Shown: positions 8,762 through 18,429 of the stretch, one piece after another
How the letters are laid out: the number at the start of each line of letters is the position of its first letter
How positions within the stretch are numbered: position 1 is the first letter of the stretch
Assembly: GCF_020510685.1 (NCBI RefSeq)
Contig: NZ_CP075185.1
Coordinates: forward strand, 2,294,001-2,358,000
Direction of reading: 5' to 3'
Length of the DNA stretch: 64,000 bases
Source of the DNA: Dechloromonas denitrificans
Lineage (GTDB): Bacteria > Pseudomonadota > Gammaproteobacteria > Burkholderiales > Rhodocyclaceae
Notes under the pieces: model-generated
Database searches by the model: none
Seen by the model: the letters and a program-made list of their open reading frames with translations, nothing else
Told to the model about the DNA's origin: nothing
Made by a program: the position numbers and the translations under genes

Positions 8762-11314
8762 GTGGCGAGATACAAAGGCATCGAAGTGAAGGATGGCGTG
8801 CGTCAGTTGTTGCCACACATGCCACTGATCGAGGAATACCGGGAAGTGCTGCAATCGCTGCAGGCGGTCTGGGACAACCTCAACCTGCTCGGCCAGATGT
8901 CCGGCACGACGGCCGAAATCGGCCAGACGCGCGAAGCGTTCGCCAGCCTGACCAGCGAACTGTTGAACAATCTGGCCGAGCAAACGCTGGCCAAGCGCGA
9001 ACAGGAAATGAAGGCCAAATCGCAGGTGGTGATCGATATCCTGATCCGCAACCTGTTCGAGCGCACGGCCGACATCGGTTTTCTCACCACCGACGACGCG
9101 ATTCGCCGCTTTGCCGCCGAGCCGGGCGAACCACGGGCGCTGCAGCAGCGTTTCCAGGAATACGTCCGCAAGTATTCGGTGTACGAGGATGTCGTCCTGC
9201 TTGATTGCAACGGCGGCATTCTCGCCCGGCTGGTGCCGGAGGCGCGGGTCCTTGCCATCGGCGACGGCTGGGTCCGCCAGGCCGCGGCTACTACGGCCGC
9301 CTATGTCGAGGTCTATGGGCATTCCGGGCTGTTTCCCGAGCAGCCGCGCGCGCTGATCTACGCCTACCGGGTCAGCTCGGCGCAAGGCGAAACGCTCGGC
9401 GTACTGGCCCTGTGTTTCCGCTTTGCCGATGAGATGACGCGGATTTTCCGCGGCCTGGCGCAGGCCGACGATCCCGGCGTGATGGCCCTGCTCGACGCTG
9501 GTGGCCAGGTCATCGCCAGTAGCGACCCGTGGCAGGTGCCGGTCGGCGCGGAATTGCAGCTGGCCTCCGGCCGCTTGCAGCGCCTGCGCTTCGCCGGGCG
9601 CAGTTATCTCGCCTTTGCCAGCGATACCAAAGGCTACCAAGGCTACCTGGGGCCGGGCTGGCGGGGTTTGGTGATGATGCCTGTCGATCAGGCCTTCGAC
9701 ATGCACGACGACGACCAGCTGGCGGCAATCGAGCCCAGCCTGCTGGCTTCGGTGATGTCCGGCGGCCGGGCCTTTTCCGCGACGTTGCGGGCCATCCCGC
9801 AGCAGGCCGAGGCCATTCAGCGCGATCTCAGCCGGGCGGTGTGGAACGGTACGGTGCGACAAGGCGCAACGTCCGCCTCGAGCAATTTTTCGAAGATTCT
9901 GCTGCGGGAGATCAGCCGCGTCGGCATGAGCATGCGCGAAGTTTTTTCCCGCTCGATCGGCAATCTGCAGACTACCGTCCTGTCGTCGCTGCTCGCCGAT
10001 AGCCAGTTCTTCGCCGCGCTGGCCGTCGACATCATGGACCGCAATCTGTACGAACGGGCCAACGACTGTCGCTGGTGGGCGCTCGACTCGACGATTCGCC
10101 GGCTGATGGCGACGGCTGACGACAACGGCCGGCAAGCCGGGCTGGAAAAGGTAATCGGCTATATCAACAGCCTGTACACCGTGTACGACGACATCCTGCT
10201 GTTCGACACGACCGGCAAGGTCATCGCAGCGGCCAACCCGGAGCACGCCAAACTGGTCGGCCAGCCGCTCGACGAACCCTGGGTCGATGAATGCCTGGCC
10301 CTGGCCAGCAGCCAGTCCTACGCAGTTTCCCGTTTCGCCGGCAGCCCGCTCTACGCGGCACGGCCGACCTATGTCTATCTGGCAGCCCTGCGCGCGCCGG
10401 ACGATGCCCGGGTGGTCGGCGGCATCGCCATCGTCTTCGACAGCGCGCCGCAGTTTGCCGCGATGCTTTACGACGCCCTGCCCCGCGAGGCTTCCGGCGA
10501 ACCGGTGGCCGGCAGCTTCGCCGTCTTCCTCGATGCCGAGGGAAAGATCATCGCGGCGAGCGATCCCGCCTACCAGCCCGGCCAGCAACTTGAAATCCCG
10601 CCCGATCTGCTCAAGCCGCCAGCCGGCGGCTGTTCCCGGCTGATCGTCGTGAACGGCCAGGCGATGGCGGTCGGCGCCCGACTATCGACCGGCTACCGCG
10701 AATACAAAGGCAGCGAGGATACCTATCGGAACGAAATCACAGCGCTGGTCTTCATTCCGCTCGGGGTTTACGACGCGCAGGCAAGCCTGACCAAGCCGAG
10801 CGGTGATGTCGCCAGCCGTCGCTCAAGCATTGCCGCCGACGTTCCGGTCTGCGAAATCGCCACCTTCCACCTTGGCGATCACTGGCTGGGGCTGCCGGTC
10901 ACGGCGGTCGAGGAGGCCATCGAATTGAGCGGTGCCGCCTGCCTGGCCAATGCCCCGAAACAGGTTTATGGCGCCCTGCTCCATCGCAACGAAGCCTTGC
11001 CGATCTACAACCTCGATGCGGCGCTCGGCCTGGCGGTGCCGGCGGAAACCGCGGGCAGCCGGCAGGTGGTCGTGGTGCGCGGCGAAAACGGCGTCAATTT
11101 CGGGATTCTGGTGGACCGGCTGGGCGAGATCATGGAAGCCGCGGTCAGCGACATCGACGATTTGTCGAACATCTATGTCGGGGTCGCCTCGGTGCTGGCA
11201 TCGGTGGTCAAGACGCCGGCCAAGGACGGCTCGTCGATGCTGGTCCTGCTCTCCGTTGCCAGCATGAGCCAGCATCTGCGCGGCAGCCTGTCAGCGGCGC
11301 CGCTCGCCGCCTGA
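8762..11314 (+). CDS. Soluble sensor-adaptor: two Cache-like modules plus C-terminal CheW domain
   Basis: 850 residues. GTG 8762 (MARYKGIEVKDG) is chosen because GGAG precedes it at proper spacing; the open frame upstream looks non-coding. A helical N-terminus (about 20-86) is followed by two repeats beginning near residues 87 and 413, each with a FERTADIGFL/YERANDCRWW helix and then a YSVYEDVVLLD/YTVYDDILLFD strand, as in extracellular Cache sensors. Residues about 696-845 are a CheW fold (FHLGDHWLGLPVTAVEEAI to GILVDRLGEIMEA). I see no transmembrane helix, HAMP or methyl-accepting segment. It presumably couples a ligand signal to a CheA kinase. No CheA is in the window. Confidence 0.8.
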   Translation: MARYKGIEVKDGVRQLLPHMPLIEEYREVLQSLQAVWDNLNLLGQMSGTTAEIGQTREAFASLTSELLNNLAEQTLAKREQEMKAKSQVVIDILIRNLFERTADIGFLTTDDAIRRFAAEPGEPRALQQRFQEYVRKYSVYEDVVLLDCNGGILARLVPEARVLAIGDGWVRQAAATTAAYVEVYGHSGLFPEQPRALIYAYRVSSAQGETLGVLALCFRFADEMTRIFRGLAQADDPGVMALLDAGGQVIASSDPWQVPVGAELQLASGRLQRLRFAGRSYLAFASDTKGYQGYLGPGWRGLVMMPVDQAFDMHDDDQLAAIEPSLLASVMSGGRAFSATLRAIPQQAEAIQRDLSRAVWNGTVRQGATSASSNFSKILLREISRVGMSMREVFSRSIGNLQTTVLSSLLADSQFFAALAVDIMDRNLYERANDCRWWALDSTIRRLMATADDNGRQAGLEKVIGYINSLYTVYDDILLFDTTGKVIAAANPEHAKLVGQPLDEPWVDECLALASSQSYAVSRFAGSPLYAARPTYVYLAALRAPDDARVVGGIAIVFDSAPQFAAMLYDALPREASGEPVAGSFAVFLDAEGKIIAASDPAYQPGQQLEIPPDLLKPPAGGCSRLIVVNGQAMAVGARLSTGYREYKGSEDTYRNEITALVFIPLGVYDAQASLTKPSGDVASRRSSIAADVPVCEIATFHLGDHWLGLPVTAVEEAIELSGAACLANAPKQVYGALLHRNEALPIYNLDAALGLAVPAETAGSRQVVVVRGENGVNFGILVDRLGEIMEAAVSDIDDLSNIYVGVASVLASVVKTPAKDGSSMLVLLSVASMSQHLRGSLSAAPLAA

Positions 11315-11315
11315 T

Positions 11316-11711
11316 TCAGTGCAGGTCGACGGCGTGCTCTTTCAGCGCCGCCAGCGGCACGATTTCGAGGGCGGCCTGGTTGGTCGCGTTGACCGCGACC
11401 TGTGGCGCCTTGCCGGCCGCGTATGCCTGCAGCCAGCGAGCGGCGCACAGGCACCAGCGCTGGCCGGGTTGCAGGCCGGGAAAACCGAATTCCGGATGCG
11501 GCGTCGACAGGTCGTTGCCGGCAGCTTTCGAGTAGGCGAGAAATTCGGCGGTCAGAACGACACAAACCGTGTGACTGCCGAAATCTTCTTCCGAGGTATT
11601 GCAGCAACCATCCCGGAAGAAGCCGGTGACCGGCCGCTCGCTGCAGGGCAGCAAAGGCCCGCCGAGCACATTCAGCTGGTTGCCGCGGCCCGGGAAATCA
11701 CGGGTTTTCAC
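11316..11711 (-). CDS. DUF2237 family protein
   Basis: 131 residues starting at GTG 11711 (MKTRDFPGRGNQLNVLGG), whose first bases overlap the stop of iscX (GTGA). DUF2237 marks are the conserved cysteines and short motifs: LNVLGGPLLPCS, TGFFRDGCCNTSEEDFGSHTVC, FPGLQPGQRWCLCAARW. Function is unknown. It is the last gene of the isc operon here, so it is presumably co-expressed with Fe-S assembly genes. Only one base separates its stop from that of the convergent CheW-domain gene, leaving no room for a terminator. Confidence 0.85.
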   Translation of the reverse strand: MKTRDFPGRGNQLNVLGGPLLPCSERPVTGFFRDGCCNTSEEDFGSHTVCVVLTAEFLAYSKAAGNDLSTPHPEFGFPGLQPGQRWCLCAARWLQAYAAGKAPQVAVNATNQAALEIVPLAALKEHAVDLH

Positions 11712-11902
11712 GCCACCTCGTCGATCCAGGCCTGCTGGATGGCTTCGAGAACCTTTTCGCCGCTGTGCTTCGGATCGTCGTTGAATTTGGGCAAGGCCAT
11801 GACCCAGTTGCGCAGATCGACAAAGTTGATTTTCAGCGGGTCGATGTCCGGATGCGCTTCGCTCAGTTCGATGGCGATATCGTTGATGTCGGTCCATTTC
11901 AT
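11708..11902 (-). CDS. iscX: Fe-S assembly protein IscX
   Basis: 64 residues, the normal size for IscX (YfhJ), a small acidic helical protein that binds IscS and iron and modulates the rate of cluster assembly. Visible marks are [20 protein letters not shown], the F-V-D-L-R-W segment, and the conserved WIDE end (AIQQAWIDEVA). Four-base ATGA overlap with fdx upstream. Its place after fdx is the classic gene order. Confidence 0.95.
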   Translation of the reverse strand: MKWTDINDIAIELSEAHPDIDPLKINFVDLRNWVMALPKFNDDPKHSGEKVLEAIQQAWIDEVA

Positions 11903-12243
11903 TTGCGGTGTCCTTCCTTCGCCATGTTGATGCTGTATTTCGGAATCTCGACGACCAGCGGCGTCGTCCGGACGATCGCCTGGCAGCCGAGGCGGGAGTT
12001 GGGTTCCAGACCCCAGGCCTTGTCCAGCAGGTCTTCCTCTTCCTCTTCGGCGGCTTCGAGCGAATCGAAACCCTCGCGGACGATGACGTGACAGGTCGTG
12101 CAGGCACAGGACATTTCGCAGGCGTGGTCGAGCTCGATACCGTTTTCCAACAGGTTCTCGCAGATCGATTTGCCCTCTTCCGCCTCGATGACGGCGCCGT
12201 CCGGACAGTTCTCGGGGTGCGGCAATACGACGACTTGGGTCAT
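11899..12243 (-). CDS. fdx: ISC-type [2Fe-2S] ferredoxin
   Basis: 114 residues. Electron carrier for cluster assembly on IscU. The four cluster ligands fit the adrenodoxin-type pattern C-x5-C-x2-C in [13 protein letters not shown] plus a later Cys in LGCQAIV. The E-rich stretch ([17 protein letters not shown]) before the last ligand is typical of ISC ferredoxins. The start overlaps the hscA stop (ATGA), indicating coupled translation. Confidence 0.96.
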   Translation of the reverse strand: MTQVVVLPHPENCPDGAVIEAEEGKSICENLLENGIELDHACEMSCACTTCHVIVREGFDSLEAAEEEEEDLLDKAWGLEPNSRLGCQAIVRTTPLVVEIPKYSINMAKEGHRK

Positions 12244-14129
12244 ACAACTTCTCCTTCTTCACCAAGCTTGATGTCATCGACCTTGCGGCCCGAGAGGACT
12301 TTCTTGATGCTTTGATCCATCCGGCGGTGAGCGAATTCCTGCGTTTCAAAGCCGAGATCGTCCATCGCGATGTTGATCAGGCGGCGATTCTCGCCGTTCA
12401 TCGTTTCGCGCAGCTTGGCGATGCTGTTCTGTATCTTGGCCGTTTCGGACTCGTTAAGCAGATGCGGGTCTTCCTTCAGCGCGGCTTCGGTCGCCTCGAT
12501 CATCCGTTGCCCTTCGACCTGCGCTTCCTTGAGCGCCCGGTTGATCGCATCGTCCTTGGCATGCTCCATCGAATCCTTGAGCATGCCGGTGATTTCATCG
12601 TCGGACAAACCGTAGGACGGCTTGACGATGACGCTCGCCTCGACGCCGGTCGTCTGTTCGCGCGCCGCCACCGACAGCAGGCCATCGGCATCGACCTGGA
12701 AGGTGACACGGATGCGCGCCGCACCGGCCACCATCGGCGGAATGCCACGCAACTCGAAGCGGGCCAGCGAGCGGCAGTCGGAGACCAGCTCGCGCTCGCC
12801 CTGGACGACATGGATGGCCATCGCCGTCTGGCCGTCCTTGAAAGTGGTGAATTCCTGGGCGCGCGCCGTCGGGATGGTGGCATTGCGCGGGATCACCTTC
12901 TCGGTCAGGCCGCCCATGGTTTCCAGGCCGAGCGACAGCGGAATGACGTCGAGCAGCAGCCAGTCGTCCTTGCCGGTCTTGTTGCCGACCAGCAGATTGG
13001 CCTGGGTCGCGGCGCCGAGCGCGACGACCTTGTCCGGATCGAGATTGGTCAGCGGTTCCTGGCGGAAGAAATCGCCGACCGCTTTCTGGATCTGCGGCAT
13101 GCGCGTCGCGCCGCCGACCATCACCACGCCCTTGATATCTTCGGCGCGCAGACCGGCATCGCGCAGCGCTTTTTTGACCGGTTGCAGCGTCTTCGAGATC
13201 AGCGTCTGGGTGATCTCGGCAAAGGTCGCCACATTGAGCTTCAAATCGACCATTTCACCGGTCGACAGGCGCGCCGAAATCGGTGCTTCAGCGTTCAGGG
13301 TCAGGAATTCCTTGCCTTCGCGGCAGCGCATCATCAACAGCCGCCCGTCTTCCGGCGACAGCGGCTGCAGCTTGGCCTGCTCAATCACCCAGCAGAAGAT
13401 ACGGTGGTCGAAATCGTCGCCGCCCAGCGCCGAATCGCCGCCGGTGGACATCACTTCGAAGACGCCCTTGGTCAGCTTGAGGATGGAAATATCGAAGGTG
13501 CCGCCGCCCAGGTCGTAAACCGCATAGACCCCCTCTGCGCCGTTATCCAGCCCGTAGGCAATGGCGGCAGCGGTCGGTTCGTTGAGCAGGCGCAGCACAT
13601 TGAGGCCGGCCAGACGGGCGGCATCCTTGGTCGCCTGACGCTGGGCATCGTCGAAATAGGCCGGCACGGTGATCACGGCGCCGACCAGATCGCCGCCCAG
13701 CGCAGTCTCGGCCCGTTCCTTGAGGGTTTTCAGGATTTCCGCCGAGACTTCGACCGGACTCTTGATGCCGGCGATCGTCTTGACCTTGACCATGCCCGGC
13801 GCTTCGACGAAGTCGTAGGGCATCGATTCGACGTGCGAAATATCCTTCAGCCCGCGCCCCATGAAGCGCTTGACCGAAACCACGGTATTGCGCGGATCGA
13901 CCGCCTGGTGGGTCTGGGCGTCGTAACCGACTTCGGTCGTGTGGTCGGCGTGATAACGCACCACGGAGGGCAGCAAGGTACGCCCATGCTCGTCGCTCAG
14001 GCAGATCGAGATGCCGCTGCGCACGGTGGCGACCAGTGAGTTGGTCGTGCCGAGGTCGATGCCGACAGCCAGTTTGTGCTCATGCGGGGCGGCCGACTCA
14101 CCAGGCTCGGCAATTTGAAACAGGGCCAT
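12240..14129 (-). CDS. hscA: Fe-S assembly chaperone HscA (Hsp70 family)
   Basis: 629 residues. Specialised Hsp70 that, with HscB, drives cluster transfer from IscU. The nucleotide-binding domain shows [14 protein letters not shown], the [14 protein letters not shown] loop and [14 protein letters not shown]. The substrate domain shows [14 protein letters not shown] and the [15 protein letters not shown] region. It starts two bases after the hscB stop. Slightly longer than E. coli HscA because of a short N-terminal extension ([19 protein letters not shown]). Confidence 0.97.
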   Translation of the reverse strand: MALFQIAEPGESAAPHEHKLAVGIDLGTTNSLVATVRSGISICLSDEHGRTLLPSVVRYHADHTTEVGYDAQTHQAVDPRNTVVSVKRFMGRGLKDISHVESMPYDFVEAPGMVKVKTIAGIKSPVEVSAEILKTLKERAETALGGDLVGAVITVPAYFDDAQRQATKDAARLAGLNVLRLLNEPTAAAIAYGLDNGAEGVYAVYDLGGGTFDISILKLTKGVFEVMSTGGDSALGGDDFDHRIFCWVIEQAKLQPLSPEDGRLLMMRCREGKEFLTLNAEAPISARLSTGEMVDLKLNVATFAEITQTLISKTLQPVKKALRDAGLRAEDIKGVVMVGGATRMPQIQKAVGDFFRQEPLTNLDPDKVVALGAATQANLLVGNKTGKDDWLLLDVIPLSLGLETMGGLTEKVIPRNATIPTARAQEFTTFKDGQTAMAIHVVQGERELVSDCRSLARFELRGIPPMVAGAARIRVTFQVDADGLLSVAAREQTTGVEASVIVKPSYGLSDDEITGMLKDSMEHAKDDAINRALKEAQVEGQRMIEATEAALKEDPHLLNESETAKIQNSIAKLRETMNGENRRLINIAMDDLGFETQEFAHRRMDQSIKKVLSGRKVDDIKLGEEGEVV

Positions 14130-14131
14130 TT

Positions 14132-14659
14132 TTATTCTTCCAGCGACGCCAACGCGTCGTCGATTTCGTACAACAGTTTTTCCAGAAACATCAGCCGGCG
14201 CACACGGTCGGTGGCCAGCGCGTAATCGTCATTACCGTCGAGCAGTTCGCCGAGTTCTTCATAACGCTGCTTGATGTCGGCGTGCAGGCGGTTATGCAGA
14301 TGTTCCAGTTCGTGATGATCGCCGCCGTTGCGGGCATCCATCACCGCTTCGCGCCACTCCATCTGCTCCATCAGGAAATCGGTCGGCATCGCGGTATTGC
14401 TCTCCGCCTGGATGTCGTGGCCGGTCAGATGCAGCAGGTACTTGGCCCGTTCCAGCGGCTTTTTCAACGTCTGGTAAGCCTCGTTGGCATGCGTCGCCCA
14501 CTGCATCGACATCCGTCGCTCGGCATCGCCGGCGTTGGCGAAACGGTCCGGATGGACCTGGGCCTGAATGTCGCGATAGCGGGAATCGAGGTCGGACAGA
14601 TCGAGCCGGAAACTCCGGCTCAATCCGAACAGGGCGAAGTGGTCGGCGCGAAAATCCAT
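14132..14659 (-). CDS. hscB: Fe-S assembly co-chaperone HscB
   Basis: 175 residues. J-domain protein with an intact HPD ([12 protein letters not shown]) that delivers IscU to HscA and stimulates its ATPase. The C-terminal helical domain (about 85-175) contains the [10 protein letters not shown] region that contacts IscU. The start overlaps the last base of the iscA stop codon. Confidence 0.96.
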   Translation of the reverse strand: MDFRADHFALFGLSRSFRLDLSDLDSRYRDIQAQVHPDRFANAGDAERRMSMQWATHANEAYQTLKKPLERAKYLLHLTGHDIQAESNTAMPTDFLMEQMEWREAVMDARNGGDHHELEHLHNRLHADIKQRYEELGELLDGNDDYALATDRVRRLMFLEKLLYEIDDALASLEE

Positions 14660-14982
14660 CAGACGTTAAATGATTCGCCGCAACCGCACTGATCCTTGAC
14701 GTTCGGGTTGTTGAACTTGAACCCTTCGTTCAGGCCTTCGCGGGCGAAGTCGAGTTCCATTCCCTCGAGATAAGGCATGCTCTTGGCGTCGACGAAGACC
14801 TTGACGCCATTGCTTTCGAATACCAGATCCTCGGGATCAACCTCGTCGACAAATTCCAGCTTGTAGGCCATGCCGGAACAGCCGCTGGTCCGCACGCCGA
14901 GACGCAGGCCGATGCCCTTGCCCCGTTTGGTCAGGTAATTGGCGACGTGCTGCGCCGCCTTGTCGCTCAAGGTGACTGCCAT
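14659..14982 (-). CDS. iscA: A-type iron-sulfur carrier protein IscA
   Basis: 107 residues, the standard length. The three conserved cysteines are present: one in [14 protein letters not shown] and two in CGCGESFNV at the C-terminus. Carries Fe-S clusters from IscU to client proteins. Starts two bases after the iscU stop. Confidence 0.97.
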   Translation of the reverse strand: MAVTLSDKAAQHVANYLTKRGKGIGLRLGVRTSGCSGMAYKLEFVDEVDPEDLVFESNGVKVFVDAKSMPYLEGMELDFAREGLNEGFKFNNPNVKDQCGCGESFNV

Positions 14983-14984
14983 GC

Positions 14985-15368
14985 TTATTCTCCGTGCTTT
15001 TTCTTGTAATCGGCCACGGCTGCCTTGATGGCATCCTCGGCCAGAATCGAACAGTGGATTTTAACCGGCGGCAGGGCCAGTTCTTCAGCAATTTCGGTGT
15101 TTTTGATGGCCAGGGCCTGATCGACCGTCTTGCCCTTGACCCATTCGGTGACCAGCGACGACGAGGCGATCGCCGAGCCGCAACCGTAGGTCTTGAACTT
15201 GGCGTCCTCGATCACCCCGGCCTTGTTGACCTTGATTTGCAGCTTCATCACGTCGCCGCAGGCCGGCGCGCCGACCATGCCGGTACCGACCCCGTCGTCT
15301 TCCTTGGCAAAGGAACCGACGTTGCGCGGATTCTCATAATGATCAATGACTTTGACGCTATAGCTCAT
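14985..15368 (-). CDS. iscU: Fe-S cluster scaffold protein IscU
   Basis: 127 residues. Scaffold on which [2Fe-2S] clusters are built. Cluster ligands are at the canonical positions: Cys37 (GAPACGD, with Asp39), Cys63 (YGCGSA), and His105-Cys106 (KIHCSIL). The LPPVK motif recognised by HscA is present just before ([10 protein letters not shown]). An 87-base gap containing a stem-loop separates it from iscS. Confidence 0.98.
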   Translation of the reverse strand: MSYSVKVIDHYENPRNVGSFAKEDDGVGTGMVGAPACGDVMKLQIKVNKAGVIEDAKFKTYGCGSAIASSSLVTEWVKGKTVDQALAIKNTEIAEELALPPVKIHCSILAEDAIKAAVADYKKKHGE

Positions 15369-15406
15369 GTTGTTTCTCCTAAAATCAGTTATTCGTTGTT
15401 AGTTAT

Positions 15407-15443
15407 TAGTCGCTAGCAAAAGCTTGCTGATAACTAGCGACTA
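15407..15443. repeat. Inverted repeat in the iscS-iscU intergenic gap
   Basis: TAGTCGCTAG (15407-15416) and CTAGCGACTA (15434-15443) are perfect ten-base inverted copies around a 17-base loop. Related partial copies (GTTAGTTATTAGTC, GACTACCGACTAGC) flank it. It can form a stem-loop in the isc mRNA exactly between the desulfurase and scaffold genes. It may be an RNA processing or stabilising element, or a dispersed intergenic repeat. Confidence 0.7.
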
Positions 15444-15455
15444 CCGACTAGCAAC

Positions 15456-16667
15456 TCAATGCGCTGCCCACTGAACGGTGCTCAGATCAACACCGTCCTT
15501 GAACATTTCCCACAGCGGCGAAAGTTCGCGTAACTTCCCAACTTTCGCTTTCAACAAGTTGATTGCATAGTCTATTTCTTCTTCCGTTGTGAAGCGGCCG
15601 ATACTGAAACGGATCGAGCTATGAGCCAGTTCGTCGTCGCGACCGAGGGCGCGCAAAACATAGGACGGTTCCAGACTGGCCGAGGTGCAAGCCGAGCCGG
15701 ATGAGACCGCGAGATCCTTGATCGCCATGATCATCGACTCGCCTTCGACATAGGCGAAACTGATGTTCAGGTTGTGGGCGACGCGCTGCTCGAGGTCGCC
15801 ATTGACGAAAGTCGCTTCCATGTCCTGCAGGCCCTTGAGCAGACGGTCGCGCAAGGCGCCGACGCGCTTGTTTTCTTCGGCCATTTCTTCCTTGGCCAAA
15901 CGGAAACATTCGCCCATGCCGACGATCTGATGCGTCGGCAGCGTGCCGGAACGGAAACCGCGCTCGTGACCGCCGCCATGCATCTGCGCTTCGAGGCGAA
16001 TGCGCGGCTTGCGCCGGACGTACAGCGCGCCGATGCCCTTCGGACCATAGGTCTTGTGGGCGCAGAAACTCATCAGATCGACCTTCAGCTTGCTCAGGTC
16101 GATATCGACCTTGCCGGTCGCCTGGGCGGCATCGACGTGGAAGATGATGCCCTTGTCGCGGCAGATTTCGCCCAGTTCGGCAATCGGCTGGATGACGCCG
16201 ACTTCGTTATTGACGTACATCACCGAGACCAGCACGGTATCCGGACGAATCGCCGCCTTGAAGACTTCCAGGTCGAGCAGGCCGTTTTCCTGGACATCGA
16301 GATAGGTCGCCTCGAAACCCTGGCGCTCCATCTCGCGCACGGTATCGAGCACTGCCTTGTGTTCGGTCTTCACGGTGATGATGTGCTTGCCCTTGGTGCT
16401 GGCGTAGAAATTGGCGGCTCCCTTGATGGCGAGATTGTTCGATTCGGTTGCGCCGGAGGTCCAGATGATTTCCTTCGGATCGGCCCCGACCAGCGCGGCG
16501 ACCTGTTCGCGCGCTTCCTCGACGGCAGCTTCCGCCACCCAGCCAAAGCTGTGCGAACGCGAGGCCGGGTTGCCAAAATGCTCGCACAGGTAAGGAATCA
16601 TTTTTTCCGCCACGCGTGGGTCGACCGGGGTGGTCGCCGAGTAATCCAGGTAAATAGGAAGTTTCAT
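15456..16667 (-). CDS. iscS: Cysteine desulfurase IscS
   Basis: 403 residues. PLP enzyme that takes sulfur from cysteine as a persulfide for IscU and other acceptors. PLP lysine in [12 protein letters not shown], catalytic cysteine in the flexible loop [15 protein letters not shown], and the IscS-type C-terminus [16 protein letters not shown] that docks IscU. It follows another desulfurase gene by 24 bases. Both are in the operon controlled from the iscR region. Confidence 0.97.
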   Translation of the reverse strand: MKLPIYLDYSATTPVDPRVAEKMIPYLCEHFGNPASRSHSFGWVAEAAVEEAREQVAALVGADPKEIIWTSGATESNNLAIKGAANFYASTKGKHIITVKTEHKAVLDTVREMERQGFEATYLDVQENGLLDLEVFKAAIRPDTVLVSVMYVNNEVGVIQPIAELGEICRDKGIIFHVDAAQATGKVDIDLSKLKVDLMSFCAHKTYGPKGIGALYVRRKPRIRLEAQMHGGGHERGFRSGTLPTHQIVGMGECFRLAKEEMAEENKRVGALRDRLLKGLQDMEATFVNGDLEQRVAHNLNISFAYVEGESMIMAIKDLAVSSGSACTSASLEPSYVLRALGRDDELAHSSIRFSIGRFTTEEEIDYAINLLKAKVGKLRELSPLWEMFKDGVDLSTVQWAAH

Positions 16668-16691
16668 CGTATTCTCGCTAAGTCGGGTTGT

Positions 16692-17849
16692 TCAGACAGC
16701 CATCGCTGTCAGTCCCTGCAGGCGTCCGACGGTAACCTGCAAGGCGTTGATGAATTGTTCGATTTCCAGATCAGTGTTGCTCGCGCCAAGACTGACGCGC
16801 ACCGCACCACGGGCGATTTCCGGTGCCACGCCCATCGCCCGCAAGACATGCGACGGTTCCGGGTTGGCGCTGGAACAGGCGGCGCCACTGGCTACGGCGA
16901 ATCCCGCCCGATCCAGTTTGCCGACCAGGGTTTCGCCATCGATATCGGAAAAGGCGAAATAACTGGTATTCGGCAAACGTTTCGCGTCCGTTGCAAAAAT
17001 CCGCGCACCCAGCCCCACCAGTCCGGCCTCCAGTTTCGCCTGCATGGCCCGCAAGCGAGCGGGTAGTTCGGCAACAGCTTGCGCCGCAAGTTCCGCTGCG
17101 ACACCGAATCCGACAATCGCCGGCACGTTTTCCGTACCGGAACGCAGGCCGCGTTCATGGCCGCCGCCAGCAATCAGCGGCTGCAGTTCGACCCGCTTGT
17201 CGAGCACCAGTGCCGCCGCGCCTTTCGGGCCGCAAGCCTTGTGCGCCGACAGCGTCAGGGCATGAACACCGGCCGCGTTCAGCGCCCGAAAATCTATCGC
17301 CAGCTTGCCCAGCGCCTGTGCCGCATCGCTGTGGAACCAGGCGCCACCGGCCTTGGCGGTCGCCGCCAAGGCCGCGATATCCTGCACGACACCGGTTTCG
17401 TTATTGGCCAGCATCACCGAAATCAGTTTCGGTTGGGCCAGCAAGGCGGCCGCATAGTCTGCCAAATCGAGCCGGCCGGAACCATCCACCGCCAGCGTTC
17501 GTACCTGCCAGCCCTGCCTTGCCAATTGCGCGGCCGGCTTGAGCACGCAGGGGTGTTCGATGGCGCTGACCGCCAGCAGGCCGGGCTTCAGCGAAGCGGC
17601 GGCGCCCTTGATGAACAGGTTGTTGGTTTCGCTGCCGCCACTGGTAAAGACCACCTCGGTCGGGTGGGCGTTGACCGCTGCGGCTACCTGTTGGCGCGCC
17701 GCATCGATCGCCCGCCGTGCCGCCCGGCCGAATTCGTGCCGGCTCGACGCATTGCCGTACTGGCTTTCCAGCCAGGGCAGCATGGCCGCCAGCACCGCGG
17801 GATCGAGCGGTGTCGTGGCGTTGTGGTCGAGGTAGGCAGGCCGGAACAT
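16692..17849 (-). CDS. Second cysteine desulfurase (NifS/IscS-like)
   Basis: 385 residues from ATG 17849 (MFRPAYLDHNATTPLDP); the upstream open frame runs into iscR and is not coding. Class-V aminotransferase fold with PLP lysine in TLSAHKACGPKG and catalytic Cys in ASGAACSSANPEPSH. It differs clearly from the adjacent IscS, lacking the IscS C-terminal tail and having the short SSxNPEPSHVLRAMG loop seen in NifS-like desulfurases. It lies seven bases after iscR, so it is the first enzyme gene of the operon. Its sulfur acceptor is unknown. No nif genes are present. Confidence 0.9.
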   Translation of the reverse strand: MFRPAYLDHNATTPLDPAVLAAMLPWLESQYGNASSRHEFGRAARRAIDAARQQVAAAVNAHPTEVVFTSGGSETNNLFIKGAAASLKPGLLAVSAIEHPCVLKPAAQLARQGWQVRTLAVDGSGRLDLADYAAALLAQPKLISVMLANNETGVVQDIAALAATAKAGGAWFHSDAAQALGKLAIDFRALNAAGVHALTLSAHKACGPKGAAALVLDKRVELQPLIAGGGHERGLRSGTENVPAIVGFGVAAELAAQAVAELPARLRAMQAKLEAGLVGLGARIFATDAKRLPNTSYFAFSDIDGETLVGKLDRAGFAVASGAACSSANPEPSHVLRAMGVAPEIARGAVRVSLGASNTDLEIEQFINALQVTVGRLQGLTAMAV

Positions 17850-17856
17850 GGCGTTC

Positions 17857-18363
17857 TCAGATGACCGCAGCCGTCTTTTCGCGACCGGCTTTGGCCCGCA
17901 CCGGCGGGCTCGAGCGCCGCTTGTCTTCGAGCACGCTCGGAGCAACCCCGGCCAGCTTGAGCTTCTGGCGATCGACCAGTTCGGCCAGCGTCACCGAAGA
18001 CAGGTAGTCGTACATTTTCGAGTTGAGCGTGGACCACAGGTCGTGCGTCATGCAGCGATGTTCATCGTGACAGTTTTCGCGGCCGCCGCATTGCGTCGCA
18101 TCGAGCTGCTCGTCGACAGCGCGGATGATGTCGGCCACGGTTACCAGGTTGAGCGGCCGGGCGATGCAGTAACCGCCACCCGGACCACGCACGCTGTCAA
18201 CCAGTCGATAGCGGCGCAGCTTGCCGAACAGCTGCTCGAGATAGGACAAGGAAATCTTCTGCCGCTCGCTGACGCTGGCCAGCGCTACCGGCCCGCCTTC
18301 GCCGCGCAAGGCCAGATCGATCATGGCAGTAACGGCGAAACGCCCTTTGGTGGTCAAACGCAT
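17857..18363 (-). CDS. iscR: Rrf2-family Fe-S sensing regulator IscR
   Basis: 168 residues. Winged-helix repressor/activator that binds a [2Fe-2S] cluster. Cluster ligands are at E. coli-like positions: Cys92, Cys98, Cys104 and His107 (in QCGGRENCHDEHRCMTHDLW). N-terminal DNA-binding helix MRLTTKGRFAVTAMIDLAL and recognition wing RGPGGGYCIAR. With a cluster it represses its own operon at type 1 sites. Two such sites are readable just upstream. The C-terminus (KRRSSPPVRAKAGREK) is longer and more basic than in E. coli. Confidence 0.96.
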   Translation of the reverse strand: MRLTTKGRFAVTAMIDLALRGEGGPVALASVSERQKISLSYLEQLFGKLRRYRLVDSVRGPGGGYCIARPLNLVTVADIIRAVDEQLDATQCGGRENCHDEHRCMTHDLWSTLNSKMYDYLSSVTLAELVDRQKLKLAGVAPSVLEDKRRSSPPVRAKAGREKTAAVI

Positions 18364-18379
18364 TGCTGCTCTCCCGCTA

Positions 18380-18404
18380 ATAACCTAGTATTATGGTCAA
18401 CTAT
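18380..18404 (-). promoter_or_regulatory. IscR type 1 site over the iscR -10 region
   Basis: On the minus strand this 25-base stretch begins ATAGTTGAC and ends CTAGGTTAT. I score 21 of 25 positions against the type 1 consensus (ATASYYGACTR, three W, YAGTCRRSTAT). It covers the -10 box and lies about 17 bases before the iscR start, the place for autorepression. Confidence 0.75.
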
Positions 18405-18429
18405 AACGAAGCCGCAGCAAATTAGTCAA
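18400..18429 (-). promoter_or_regulatory. iscR operon promoter (sigma-70)
   Basis: Minus-strand -35 TTGACT (18429-18424) and -10 TATAGT (18405-18400) with an 18-base spacer. The -35 box overlaps the cysE stop codon, so the iscR operon can be transcribed independently of cysE. Confidence 0.7.

Noticed and set aside
8534..10588. Long open frame antisense to the CheW-domain gene
   Set aside because: It has no recognisable domain and mirrors a GC-rich coding strand.
12312..14039. Long open frame antisense to hscA
   Set aside because: It is the complement of a clear Hsp70 gene; composition and lack of motifs show it is not coding.
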